The notes beneath the pieces were generated by a model. It was given only the letters and a program-made list of their open reading frames with translations, searched no databases and was not told where the DNA came from. Below, one piece after another: positions 10,304 through 20,576 of a stretch of 45,667 nt of DNA. The number at the start of each line of letters is the position of its first letter. The first letter of the stretch is position 1. The stretch is from Nemertoderma westbladi (Eukaryota > Xenacoelomorpha > Nemertodermatida > Nemertodermatidae): contig JAUCBJ010007143.1 in assembly GCA_032718475.1 (NCBI GenBank), positions 1-45,667 of the forward strand. The letters run 5' to 3'. The position numbers and the translations under genes are program-made.

Positions 10304-11162
10304 TGTTCGCGCTTTTGAAGACCTTTAGCAGTTTAACCTGCCAAAATTTATATGTCTTTTAGTTAATTAACACACCTTTAGCATACGACAATATTTTATG
10401 CTAATAAACAAAACATTAGCCGAAGCCAGCCCATGCGCGATCATTCACCCGATGGATCTACACCCGGGAGGCTGAATTCGGATGCTTAGATTTTATTATT
10501 GCAGTGTAAGGTTGCAGTGTAAAACTATTGTATTATTCGATAGATCACTAATATGTAATTTCTGACAGATATTATTAACTTTCGGGAAATATTAACAGTT
10601 CCTTTAGGACGTGGCGCTCTATCTATTTAAACAGAGCTAGGACTTATACTAAACGCAACGATAAGGCTTATGATTAAAGTATAAGTCGCATTCTTTAGGA
10701 AATGCTTTGTTACCAGTCACATCACACTCACAATCATGCACACTATTCTGCCGACCGTCAGTATATTTGATCACACATAAAGAGAACAGCAATTGACTCA
10801 GGTAGTGTCTACTAAATAACATTAGATTCAATACACACCACATTGATATAAATCGCAATTGTTATATATAGCCCGCCTCTCTAACCTGTAGTGTATCAAG
10901 AAAATTGGGAATTTTGGGTGATTTATCCGTATTCTCCAAAGAGCAATATTTCCATCAACAAATAGATACAATTAATAACTGACGGTAAATAGCAGTACAA
11001 ACAATATGATTAGTGCAGTTAAATTAAGTGAGGTAACACCGCCGGTAACAGTTATACTTTCTATAATCTAAGCAGTTTACTAGAGTTCTTCCCAAAAAGC
11101 CGGTGTTTCTGGCTTAGACAGCAATAACAACAAAGTATCAAGTAAAGCAGTAAGACTGAACA
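10304..11162 (-). repeat. BEL LTR, copy A outer (3' LTR in coding sense)
   Basis: The boundaries are TGTTCGCGC at 10304 and GACTGAACA ending at 11162, with a TGTTC/GAACA terminal inverted repeat. The same outer terminus appears at 20577 and 45633 after unrelated flanks, which fixes this end. The inner end is set by the adjacent purine tract (minus strand AAGGAGAG). In coding sense there is a TATATAA box at 10868-10862 and an AATAAA signal at 10497-10492. A 69-codon ORF (10649-10858) is identical in all three LTR copies here, but its ATG lies so close to the TATA box that the LTR transcript probably starts after it. Confidence 0.85.
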
Positions 11163-11171
11163 CTCTCCTTA
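11163..11171 (-). promoter_or_regulatory. Polypurine tract of copy A
   Basis: On the minus strand the sequence AAGGAGAG lies immediately before the LTR start TGTTCAG, the expected place for the plus-strand primer in reverse transcription. The same sequence stands at 21435-21443 in copy B. Confidence 0.65.
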
Positions 11172-11614
11172 TGATCGGCTGAAAAGCTACACGTCGACAG
11201 GAAAAATCGCTCTGATTGGCTCAAGCCAAACAAAGAACCATGCGTCCAATGGCTGTTTCCATGTCAGCAACCAGCTGTTAGATGTCGTAATATGAATCAT
11301 CACGGCTAAGCTGTGAAAGGTAGTTGGTGCATTACAGGTTTTTTGCCTTACCATGTCCGCCAAAACACGTATATAGCAGAATGACTTTTATGTCCGTTAA
11401 AACACCTGTAACGGTACCTTGCGGGCGAGGGGAATATATATACAGTTAGAGAACCTTTTTAGAGTATTCCAGCGCCTGGGGGGAAACTGGATTGCGAAGC
11501 AAAAGGGGCCAGTTATATCCCACAGAAGCTTTTACACCGCTCCCAGAAAATGGGATTTAAGTCTATAAAATATACAAAATCACAGTTTCTCAAATACGAA
11601 AATACTCTAAACAG
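11172..11614. other. BEL 3' non-coding region, copy A
   Basis: I see no coding region between the polypurine tract and the last accessory ORF. The sequence is nearly identical to 21444-21886 in copy B. Confidence 0.6.
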
Positions 11615-12105
11615 TTAGTCTTTCATGCGCGGACGGCGTTTACGCAGTTTTTTAAAGCTAGCCAGAGTCTTTTTCTCTTTGGGGCGAGCCACTTTACAAG
11701 GAGGGCTATAACTCCTGGGTGAAGGGTGCAACATGATTGCATCAGAGGGTATAGGATTATGGTCGGTGTATCCGCCAGTCGAAGTGCCGAGTTGATTGAC
11801 ATCAACGTCGGGGGAGAGGGGTCTAACGGCTTTGAGAGCTCGTTTCAAGACAGCCGCTCTTACGGGTCCTTTACGAGTGGTCTGAACGAGGGCCGTGGGT
11901 GGACCATAGGCAGTTAGAAACTTCCTTGGTTTAATGGTTCTTTCCAACTCGCGTTCGCGGGCTCGGTACTCGTAAGGCCGTCGATATACTTCGTGTAACT
12001 CGATATGCGTGATTTCTGTTCGACAGAAGCGAATAGATAAGGATGGAACGCATAAATTCCTTCGTAAGCGCGTCCAGGATAATAGCGATGGCGCGAATCA
12101 CGATG
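11615..12105 (-). pseudogene. BEL accessory ORF c (basic C-terminal part), copy A
   Basis: This frame is open from about 12105 to the stop at 11615 with no convincing own start. It overlaps the end of accessory ORF b by about 190 nt in another frame. The earlier part is rich in Arg and Glu (YRRPYEYRARERELERT). The later part is Pro/Thr/Lys/Arg-rich and ends in the very basic KKLRKRRPRMKD, a tail that could bind nucleic acid. Copy B has the same frame with about a dozen amino acid changes. It is probably the C-terminal part of one protein broken by frame changes, or an overlapping frame. Its function is unknown. Confidence 0.5.
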
Positions 12106-12615
12106 TAAATCAGCGTTCGCTTCCCAAGCTCTAATGTAACGTAGTGTGATCATTTCATCTACGCTTTCCAAATCGCGATTAAAAGGGCAATCGAAACTGG
12201 CGTGTCCCTTTAGTGGACAGTGGTGACATTGAGTCATAAATTGAGGGCAAACCGCAAAAATATGCAAATTATTAAATCTGCAATACGCTCAATAAATTTC
12301 CATCACCGGTTGTTCGTGGAAATAGGAACAGCGGACGTTTGTGTCCATGGGCGTAACATGGTCTCTCGATGCGCATAACCGACAACGTTGCCGAGAAACA
12401 TAGTTGGCATGGCGATAATCGTACGCAGTAAGACACTGTGGACCTTGATACCATTCTAGGATGTAATCGTTGTCGCTGTTCTGAGCGCGATAGGCTGAAT
12501 CTCCTCAGATTCTAGGCATATTGGTTCGTCTTCCCAGTCTGCTACGAATAGAATTTTCGTGATCTATTCTCGGTTTATCGTTACGACTCCGCTGGGTATG
12601 ATATTTAAATAGAAC
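11914..12615 (-). pseudogene. BEL accessory ORF b with CCHC zinc knuckle and two in-frame TGA, copy A
   Basis: One frame runs from about 12615 to a stop at 11914, broken only by TGA at 12507-12505 and TGA at 12291-12289. Between and after these it is Cys/His-rich, with RCRLCASRDH, then NLHIFAVCPQF, and a perfect CX2CX4HX4C knuckle (CHHCPLKGHASFDC). The lower part, from 12267, is open for 117 codons. Both TGA codons are also in copy B, so they predate the duplication. A knuckle suggests nucleic-acid binding, as in a nucleocapsid. I recognise no family. It may be a decayed accessory gene or a readthrough frame. Confidence 0.55.
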
Positions 12616-12904
12616 CATTTCCCTTTAGGGTGTCTACATCGTCCGTATCATGTAAATCGATAGGATGGCCGGTAGTTAAGAAGTCCATACACGTACCATT
12701 ACGATGCGTATAACGAGCGGTTAATTTTCGATAGTCCAATTCACGCGTAAGTTGCTCTTGGGACATCGGCGGTTCGATATAACGACTATCGTCCTCCGTA
12801 ATAGTCGGATCGGCTTCACCGCGTATCAAGCTATCCACAAACGCTTGTAAAGGTAGAGTATATCGCTCTCTAATACCAAGGTCATCTTCTATCAATTCCG
12901 TCAT
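12605..12904 (-). CDS. BEL accessory ORF a (99 aa, unknown), copy A
   Basis: The ORF starts at ATG 12904 (MTELIEDDLGIRERYTLP) and ends at TAA, 99 residues, acidic overall. It has no membrane segment or motif I recognise. It ends where ORF b becomes open in the +1 frame, so ORFs a and b may once have been one reading frame. Copy B (22877-23176) has the same length, with five nucleotide differences, two of them changing residues. It lies downstream of gag-protease in the region where an autonomous BEL element would carry integrase or later genes. Confidence 0.5.
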   Translation of the reverse strand: MTELIEDDLGIRERYTLPLQAFVDSLIRGEADPTITEDDSRYIEPPMSQEQLTRELDYRKLTARYTHRNGTCMDFLTTGHPIDLHDTDDVDTLKGNGSI

Positions 12905-14526
12905 ATCTGCTATCTGAGTTTATTAATATCAATATAAGTTAATATTTTAGGCAAGCGGGCGTCGCTGCCTACTAGGCTTTTGCCCCCGGACAGTGGGTTT
13001 CTCAGCGCCGATGTACCGCTGTCGCAGTGTTTGCGCCAACATGTAGCAACAGCACGACAACGATAACCGGCACAAGTCCCACCACTGTCCGTCCCAAAGG
13101 CTTGAATCCACTTGAGGTTATCTCGGTAGAGTTAGGGCTATTTTACAATTGCGATTAGCTACTGTAAACTCACTTTAGTAGTAACATTCACCTATAAACG
13201 CACAAATTCCATACAATCATTACTTACTGCACACATGCATGCCATTTGTCCGTTAGTCAGTGTCTTCCAGAATGTCACGTTATTACTATGTATCCTTGGA
13301 TACTAACAGTGCGCTATGTATACTCTTATGCTACGCAATGAGGCAAGCTTTTATTGGTCCTTTAACTTGTTTCTAATTCTAGCGTGGGTGTTGCCATGGT
13401 GACATTATGGAAAACTAGCGGTAGAATTAGGGCAATCCTCAGGCATACAGATCTGGGATGTTATTTAATAGTAATTCTTTAATTGTCAATATCCTCTTTA
13501 TGTATGATTTTATAAATTTTATCGGCTATTGACTATATGTTGGAGATTCTCACACTCTAGTACACTCAATATGAATCTCCGCTCCCAGGATCTATTAATT
13601 ACTGGAATTTTGGGAATGTTATAAATTGTACAAAATGACAATTTATGAAATTCATTTGAATATGAATTTAAATTTATTCCCGTGAATTTTATTATTTGAT
13701 ATTAAATTGACATAAATTTTATTCCAGAGCATATCTGGGGACTTAGGATCCTTAATTCTATAAAATAGTCCTTCGAAGAATATCGGTAAATATTGCGATA
13801 TCTTAATTGACTAGAAATTTTAAAGGATCGGGATTTTACAGATTTTAACAAAATATTAAATTAGTATTTAGGATGGGCACCGATTTATTCCAGAACTTGT
13901 CTGGGGACGTTAACCACTGATTCTAGAATTTGTCTTTCAAGTATATCGGTGGGTGCCACGATATCTTAATCGACTAGAATTACAGATGGTCAAAAGTTTA
14001 ACAGATTTATTTGCGATTTACGCTACTGTTAGAGGGACATCACGCTACTATATGTATTATTTGTTATAAGGTAGAAGAGCAATATCGCACGAAGCAATGT
14101 CAGTGTGAAGAGGCAAGTCGTTTCCAAGGTCTACCCAGAGCTTGGTTTAGCCGAGACACGAGGATCTGAACTTTGCATTCCTAATACTCTGCCTACCAAT
14201 AATACTTAAATATAGTAGTGGCTTTATTGTACTTTAAGAAGTACTGACATGTCATCTTACTATAGTCTCGCATTTATAATATAATACGGACAGTAAGGAA
14301 AGAGAAAATAATTACTTCTTGCCGTCACACTAAATATATATTATAAGTAATTATGTACGTAATAAACACTAATATATTGCACTAATCTACTAACATTCTA
14401 AAATAACATTTTACTAAATAAAATTAAAGAAAACGATTATAATAAAATTACGTAATAATACATACATAAATATAAAATAAAAAACAAATATAAAATGATA
14501 TAGTCACACACCCACTCCATATGTTA
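12905..14526. other. Non-coding internal region of copy A with a diverged duplication
   Basis: An AT-rich stretch between the gag-protease stop and the accessory ORFs. Integrase would be expected near here, but I find no integrase motif. Positions about 13715-13858 and 13878-14010 are two diverged copies of one segment (TTTATTCCAGA, TCTGGGGAC, ATATCGGT, GATATCTTAAT, GACTAGAA in the same order). Copy B has the same duplication at about 23988-24280. Confidence 0.65.
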
Positions 14527-17500
14527 TTATGTTATGGAGTCCCTAGATATTTGTCGGATTAGGGAAGTGGTCGTAGGAAGAGTATCTTGCCTTCCATAGT
14601 TTCCGGACAGTTTTTGGTCTCTTTCCAGTAAACATAAACGACCAGCTGGGTGATTGGGTTGTCGTGTTACTTTCTCCGCTCCCTTGGCCTGTCTAATCTC
14701 AGCCGGGTTAAGGTGGGGAGGCCATTCATCTTCTTCTTTACTTAGGGAGTCGGATCCACCTAACCAGCCTGGAGTATCTATCAGTTCTTGAGGAGTTGCT
14801 CCTCTGGAAGCGATGTCGGCTGGATTAATCGTCCCAAGGCAATGTCTCCATTGATCTACATTGGAGTTAATATCGTCATTATCTGAGGAGTATGGTGTTC
14901 CCTCAGTTGGGTCGTCCACATCACTGCTCTCCACTTCCCCCTTTACTTGGTATACCTGTTGTTGAGGTAATCTCTCTTTGAGAGTTCTACGGGAAGGGCC
15001 AGTGAAGTACCAACCTACTCTAGTTCTTACCGCATAGGTTTGTAATGGCTGCGGTTGAGCAGGCCGTTTCTCCAATGTCTCGAGCGCCTCATGCGCGTTT
15101 TGGCCGATGAGGATTTGCACTCCAGGATAATCGGTTTGGAATCGAGGTATCTCAAGATGTTGGATGCACTCGTCCTCGTCCCAGTTATAAAGGTCTGCTT
15201 GGGTAGTAGCGAAGTTCTTTATAGCCACCATTTTTACTGACCTTATACTTTGTGCTCCTAATTTATCCTGGGGGGTGGACAACTCACCTACATAGTAATC
15301 TGCCGTTAGGGTAGATTTCCAAACCTGCATAATTCCTGACATATTCAATTTAGTCCGGAACTTGGGTTGTCCAGCAAAGATATCTTCGGCTAGTTCTTGA
15401 TCGATGAATGTTCCTGTGCTGCCGGAGTCAAGTAGGGCGTTCACTATGTAACTCTTGTTGAGACCATGAACTCTCACTTGCACTACAGGAAATTCTCTTA
15501 TTCCTATGTTGGAAGTTGGAACTTTCCAAGATGGTTGTTTGTCAAAAGGAGTTGGAGTAAACTCGTCAGTGTCCTTTTCATACGTAAGTGCTCGATACAC
15601 TGTGGTATTTATTAGATAACAGGATTCGTTGGCATCGGAGAATTCGTCTGTATAGAATCCTTCCCACTCAGAACCTTGGTCAGTGTCGTTCACATCACTG
15701 AATTGGACATGTAGTTCGGGCTCACTTACCTGACTCGGGTTGTCTCGTTCGAACTCACTGTGTAACAAGATGTGATGTTTCGCGCCACACTTTGCACACT
15801 TTACGTCGGAGTAACAGGTTCGCCGTTGGTGTCCTGATCTGAGGCAATTATAGCATAACCGCTTATTCCACAGGACTGTACGTCTGTCTGCCATGGATTT
15901 CTTTAGGAATTCTGCACACGCACTCAAACGGTGGGGCCCGTCGCACAGCGCACATTTTGGTTTGATGTTACTCACCTTAACTTGGTTAACGTTCTGCACT
16001 CTCGTTCTTTCTTCGGGCTTTCTTCCGTGAATTCTCTTAGGAGACGTAGGAGGAGTTGTTGTTACCTGTTCTCTCCTGTCACTGGTTCGAGACTTGTATT
16101 TACTTACGTCTTTATAGGTCTTGTTGTCATAGTAAGATCGTTCGGTGTCTTTCCAGCTGTCCTCTTCTTGAGAAGCTTGGCTTTCGCCGTCGTCAGTATA
16201 ACACACTGGTATTATCCTTCTCCTAGAAACGGGTTTCTCACTTACCTTATTTTCCGATGTTTTCTCTCTGGACTGCCTTATGAGTTGTAATTTTACTTCA
16301 CTATCTAAGAAGGACATGAGATCAGCCATGGTAGGGCTTCGGCGTTGTTGTTCATTCATGTACAACACTTTCTTGTCCCAGCGCGTACATACTCCACCCT
16401 TTGGTAAAGTAGAGACTACGGCTCCAATGACCATGGAACTCTGATATTCATGCGACTTACCTAACCAGTCCAGTTGTCTACAGATCTCTTGAATTTCATC
16501 GGAAAACTCTATAATCCCGCTACTAAGGAAGTGTCGGGGGGCTACTAATTTTGCATACAAATACTTAGCTATGTTATCCTTGTTACCATACCTGATGTTT
16601 AATGTATCCCAAACTTGTCTTAATCCATCTGGATGTCCAATAAACTTTAACGCCATTAACTTGGGAGGTCCTTCCAAGCACTTGATGAGGAATCTAAGTT
16701 TTTCTCCGTTAGATAGTACAGAGTTCTGTATGCTATCTTTGTAATATTCGTTGAAAGGTAACCATTTCATCTCATCTCCATTGAATTTGACGATCTCTCC
16801 CACTTTGACCGCTTGGCGGGCTTCTGTTCTAGCCATCTGACGCGTAAAGCTTTCTTGGGCCATCGTGTTATTTAATATCGAATTATCGGTATATAAATTT
16901 CTCGGATCATTATCAGGTCTATAGGGAATATCATTAATAACAGGTCTATAATCACCCTTAATAGGGTTTGCTATAGGGGTTTCAACTTCACTAGCAGTAT
17001 AGATGCGTGTAGGCTCCACACCTTGCGCATGTAATACTTCAGACCTAACGGGTTGACACAATGTTACAGGGGGCATTGGTATGCCTTTTTGTATATTGAC
17101 TAATTTGTCGCGTTCTAGCGCGATACTTTGCTGCACTTCTTGCAACTCTGCTCTACCTTCCCTCACTGTTCCCTTAAGTTGGTGGACAGTCTCCTGCATC
17201 TGTCCTAGCAGGAGATTCATCCCCCGCCGTCCCTCTTCCACCCACTCAACCGCCGAAGCAGGAGTCGCCAACATAGTAGCGGGCTGACGCGGGACGACGG
17301 GAGACAAATTATTGATTTCTCTCTCTGCTATCTGGACAGGGGTATTTGCATGGACTGTTCCACCGGGTACAGGCAGTGTAGTGCTATGTAAAGGGAATTT
17401 AGAGTTAAGCTCTGGAAGTGTAGGGGTCTCTAGCACAGAAGTGACTTTGGGAACTACAGGCCTAATTATTTCAGGTTCATCGACTATAGTAGGGAGTCTT

Positions 17501-18669
17501 TTGACCTGGATAAATTGTTCTATGGGTTCTGCACTACCTAAATCTGTGCTAGTTAGCTGTCTTTTAACAGCTGGGGGCAAATCAGGCAATTTACGACGGT
17601 AATATGTTTTTCTACGCCTACTTAGATGAGATCTATCTCCTCCGCCTTCAGGGTCGGTAGTATCGCCTTCTTCCGATGATGTGTACCCCTGGCGCTTGGG
17701 AGTGGATTTTCTCATCATCTGCATTTGATTAGCAGTAAACTGTTTATTTATACTGTCTTGTGTCTCTTGCAGATTTTCCAACTCCAGTTGGGTAGTCTGC
17801 TCAGAGGCTCTCCGTTCTGCTTCGGCCACTGCCCTTTCCGCCTTTGCTTCTGCCGCCGCTGCCCTTCCTTTTGCTTCTGCTTCTGCCGCTGCTGCCCTTG
17901 CTGCTATTCTTTCTGCTTCTGCATCTGCCATAGCCGCCGCCATAGCCGCTGCCTTTTGTTCCTCTATCCTTCTTTTCTTTATTTGTTCTTCTTGGACTCT
18001 AACGAGGCGGAGTTTTTCATCACATTCAGCTTGGTTTGCAGCTAACATTTCAGCATCGAGTGCGTCCAACACAAGCTTGGTTCCTTCACTATTAGGGCGA
18101 AGTCCAGACAGTCGTCTCCTCAACTCTTCGTCTCCTATGAATCGCTGATAGTCTGACAGATAGATGTCAATGGCATCTCTAGTTCGCGGCTTCTCTGCTG
18201 CTGTTAATTCGCTTTCCACTTCGCTTTCCACTTCGCTTTCCACTTCGCTTTCCACTTGAGGAGAAGCAGCGTCGGTTGATTCTTCAAAGGTTGGTCGCTC
18301 ATCATAAACCGTATCCGCCATCTTCGCTCCGCGTTCGGGTCTCCGCTCAGCAGTATCCGAACAACTGGAGCCATCGGGCCGCTGAGAACTAGGTTCTGGG
18401 CTAGGAGGTTGCTGCTGTTTGATAGCTGCTTCTTGATCCCGCTTGACTTGGGCCCGAGTGCCGATGATAGACCTACGGTGTTCTACTAGTCTAGGGTCTG
18501 ACACTACTACGGTAGGGATGGCCTTTCTTACAGCAGGAGGTGACTTAGACTTTGATCTAGGATGTTCTATACTGGGATCTGGGTCACTGATCTTTTTAAG
18601 ACACTGTCTAACAGTCATTCTAACACTTTCCAAAAGACTATCCGACAGTGATTGGGTTGTGTCCGACAT
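14527..18669 (-). CDS. BEL gag-protease polyprotein with in-frame RT/RNase H deletion, copy A
   Basis: 1380 codons from ATG 18669, uninterrupted. Residues about 135-155 are VESE repeats. About 205-305 is a long Ala/Glu/Arg-rich coiled coil. About 620-790 is a DUF1759-like gag segment (FNGDEMKWLPFNEYY). About 905-965 holds Cys/His knuckles (CALCDGPHRLSAC, CYNCLRSGHQRRTC, CAKCGAKHH). About 1050-1230 is an aspartic protease of the DUF1758 type with active-site DSGSTGTF near 1081. After TYAVRTRVGWYFTGPSRR the ORF goes straight, in frame, into the NPADIASRG and PGWLGG segment that normally follows RNase H, then stops. The RT, most of RNase H and integrase are absent. It would need another element's enzymes to move. 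The same fusion exists in copy B. Confidence 0.88.
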   Translation of the reverse strand: MSDTTQSLSDSLLESVRMTVRQCLKKISDPDPSIEHPRSKSKSPPAVRKAIPTVVVSDPRLVEHRRSIIGTRAQVKRDQEAAIKQQQPPSPEPSSQRPDGSSCSDTAERRPERGAKMADTVYDERPTFEESTDAASPQVESEVESEVESEVESELTAAEKPRTRDAIDIYLSDYQRFIGDEELRRRLSGLRPNSEGTKLVLDALDAEMLAANQAECDEKLRLVRVQEEQIKKRRIEEQKAAAMAAAMADAEAERIAARAAAAEAEAKGRAAAAEAKAERAVAEAERRASEQTTQLELENLQETQDSINKQFTANQMQMMRKSTPKRQGYTSSEEGDTTDPEGGGDRSHLSRRRKTYYRRKLPDLPPAVKRQLTSTDLGSAEPIEQFIQVKRLPTIVDEPEIIRPVVPKVTSVLETPTLPELNSKFPLHSTTLPVPGGTVHANTPVQIAEREINNLSPVVPRQPATMLATPASAVEWVEEGRRGMNLLLGQMQETVHQLKGTVREGRAELQEVQQSIALERDKLVNIQKGIPMPPVTLCQPVRSEVLHAQGVEPTRIYTASEVETPIANPIKGDYRPVINDIPYRPDNDPRNLYTDNSILNNTMAQESFTRQMARTEARQAVKVGEIVKFNGDEMKWLPFNEYYKDSIQNSVLSNGEKLRFLIKCLEGPPKLMALKFIGHPDGLRQVWDTLNIRYGNKDNIAKYLYAKLVAPRHFLSSGIIEFSDEIQEICRQLDWLGKSHEYQSSMVIGAVVSTLPKGGVCTRWDKKVLYMNEQQRRSPTMADLMSFLDSEVKLQLIRQSREKTSENKVSEKPVSRRRIIPVCYTDDGESQASQEEDSWKDTERSYYDNKTYKDVSKYKSRTSDRREQVTTTPPTSPKRIHGRKPEERTRVQNVNQVKVSNIKPKCALCDGPHRLSACAEFLKKSMADRRTVLWNKRLCYNCLRSGHQRRTCYSDVKCAKCGAKHHILLHSEFERDNPSQVSEPELHVQFSDVNDTDQGSEWEGFYTDEFSDANESCYLINTTVYRALTYEKDTDEFTPTPFDKQPSWKVPTSNIGIREFPVVQVRVHGLNKSYIVNALLDSGSTGTFIDQELAEDIFAGQPKFRTKLNMSGIMQVWKSTLTADYYVGELSTPQDKLGAQSIRSVKMVAIKNFATTQADLYNWDEDECIQHLEIPRFQTDYPGVQILIGQNAHEALETLEKRPAQPQPLQTYAVRTRVGWYFTGPSRRTLKERLPQQQVYQVKGEVESSDVDDPTEGTPYSSDNDDINSNVDQWRHCLGTINPADIASRGATPQELIDTPGWLGGSDSLSKEEDEWPPHLNPAEIRQAKGAEKVTRQPNHPAGRLCLLERDQKLSGNYGRQDTLPTTTSLIRQISRDSIT

Positions 18670-20576
18670 GTTTGTTTACACAGTCGAATGCCTACAGCTA
18701 TAAATACAGTTAAAGCAAGTCTAGTAATTCAGTATCACTGCTAGCCTAATAATTAATTACCGATACTGCTACTTAATATAGCGGGATATATATATATTAT
18801 ATCAGAATACCGGTATGCTTATAGTATATATAAGTATTATTACAGACTAGATTTGCCACAGAGTACCGGTGTATAAATTTAGCACAAATATATATAAATA
18901 TATAAATATATAATAGGCCTATCGTGGATACCGGTATACAGCTTACACTTATAATATATATAAAGTATAACTATGAACTAAAATTAATTACAGAATACCG
19001 GTATGATTTCAGCTCAAATTTATAGAAATAAATATAATAAGCCTATGGTAAATACCGGTATGTCAATTATTTTAGAATAATTGAATTTCTGAATATTTAG
19101 GGTTACTTGGTTACTTTAACTTACTTTGTTACCGTTATTTAAGCAGTAGTCCAACTGATTTTGAGACCTAGTTGTTGTATGGCAGGCCTACTACTTATAA
19201 ATCGTTTGAGTTGATTTATAATAGATATATACCCGTTTAAATGGGTTTTTTGTCAATATTTGAAATAAATGTTATTATTTCTGGGGGAATCACTACACAG
19301 AAGCTGTACGCTGTCAGTGAAGTGTTACTTATTGAGACACTAAAACTGATAATTCTAATTTACCTAAGTTACTTAATACTACGAATTACTTACGATATGG
19401 TTGAGATTAATTCTCTAATTAAACACAACAAAAATATTACGTACGAAATTTTTAGGGTAATTTTACAGGAAGTCTACAAACCAGCCTAACAAAGGGTTAG
19501 ATTTCTGGTTATTATCAACGGACAGGGTACTACGGTATTTAAATAATAAGTAGTAGTAAATATATTGTACTGTCCAGATAGGAAAATACCACCGCCTGAC
19601 GACCTATAACCGTATCGCTATAGGTACTACGTTATGTATCACGGATTGTTCCTACCCAGAAGCTAATAGAGCTAACGAATGTGCCTATCAACCACTTTAC
19701 AACACAAATATACTGCCTACACTAATTACTTCGGAAAGCACTGTACACTAAACCCTAAATTAGGTACAAGTACCGGTATAACAAATAATCAGTAGTTAAA
19801 TATACTTGAACCGTTAAAAGAACCACGGCATCTGCTGGAGTGACTGAAGCACAAAGTCGTCAGTCTTTACCTACGCCTAGCAGCCCTGATGTAGTACCGG
19901 GGTTAGTTTAACTATAACGGTATGTATAACAAGCACAATTACTGTAGGAATAAACTTGGGGACATGAATGTTGCGAATAATCGCATAAACTCTGAATAAT
20001 AAATATTACGCTACCCGTACAGAATACTCAAACAAATACAAACCAAACGCTGGCAGACTACCACTAAGCCTAAATAAACTACTGTATGTGCAGATTCTGA
20101 AACTGTTAGTTAGTATGCGTTCTAACACGGTAGTACGACTTACTCTTTAAGAGGGGATTGACCTTACCGCTTATGGCTGCCCCAACTTACTAACCGCACT
20201 TTATCAGACAAACTCTACACACGCCGTAATCTCTCCAAACTCAACAACAGTCAGACAGCAGCTCAGCCTACAATTATCTGAACAATCTGAGCAGGGTCAC
20301 ACGCCTTCTGCTCAATATTAGCCTACTAGTAAATAAAACTGACAGAAATAGACCTAAGTAAAATCCCAATAAAAACCAGGCGTCCCCGATTTAATATCGA
20401 GACCTACCGGTATACAATAATCAAAATCGAATAATACTAAATGTACTTGTACAGCAGTACCGGTACCGGTGATGACAGTTAGGCCTACTGACCTACAGAA
20501 GCACCGGTTCAGTTTTACCAGTCACTACGGTATTTTGCAACCCTATTGCCTACTGCAATAAGATTAGAACTGTTAC
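18670..20576. other. BEL 5' leader of copy A (non-coding)
   Basis: About 1.9 kb between the gag ATG and the central LTR in coding sense. It is AT-rich, with at least eight ACCGGT palindromes, several spaced 53-66 bp apart between 18811 and 19060 as parts of a diverged tandem duplication of about 125 bp. The start codon region is preceded by ordinary sequence. No primer-binding site complementary to a tRNA 3' end could be assigned with confidence next to the LTR. Copy B lacks this region because of its truncation. An 82-codon + strand ORF (19241-19489) has no support. Confidence 0.6.

Noticed and set aside
15931-18045. + strand ORFs opposite the BEL gag gene
   Set aside because: Antisense shadows of the gag-protease ORF, without independent support.
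18670-20576. BEL primer-binding site near the central LTR
   Set aside because: No stretch next to the LTR end is a clear complement of a known tRNA 3' end. TGGTAAAACTGAACC (minus strand, about 57 bp away) is too far and matches no tRNA I can name.
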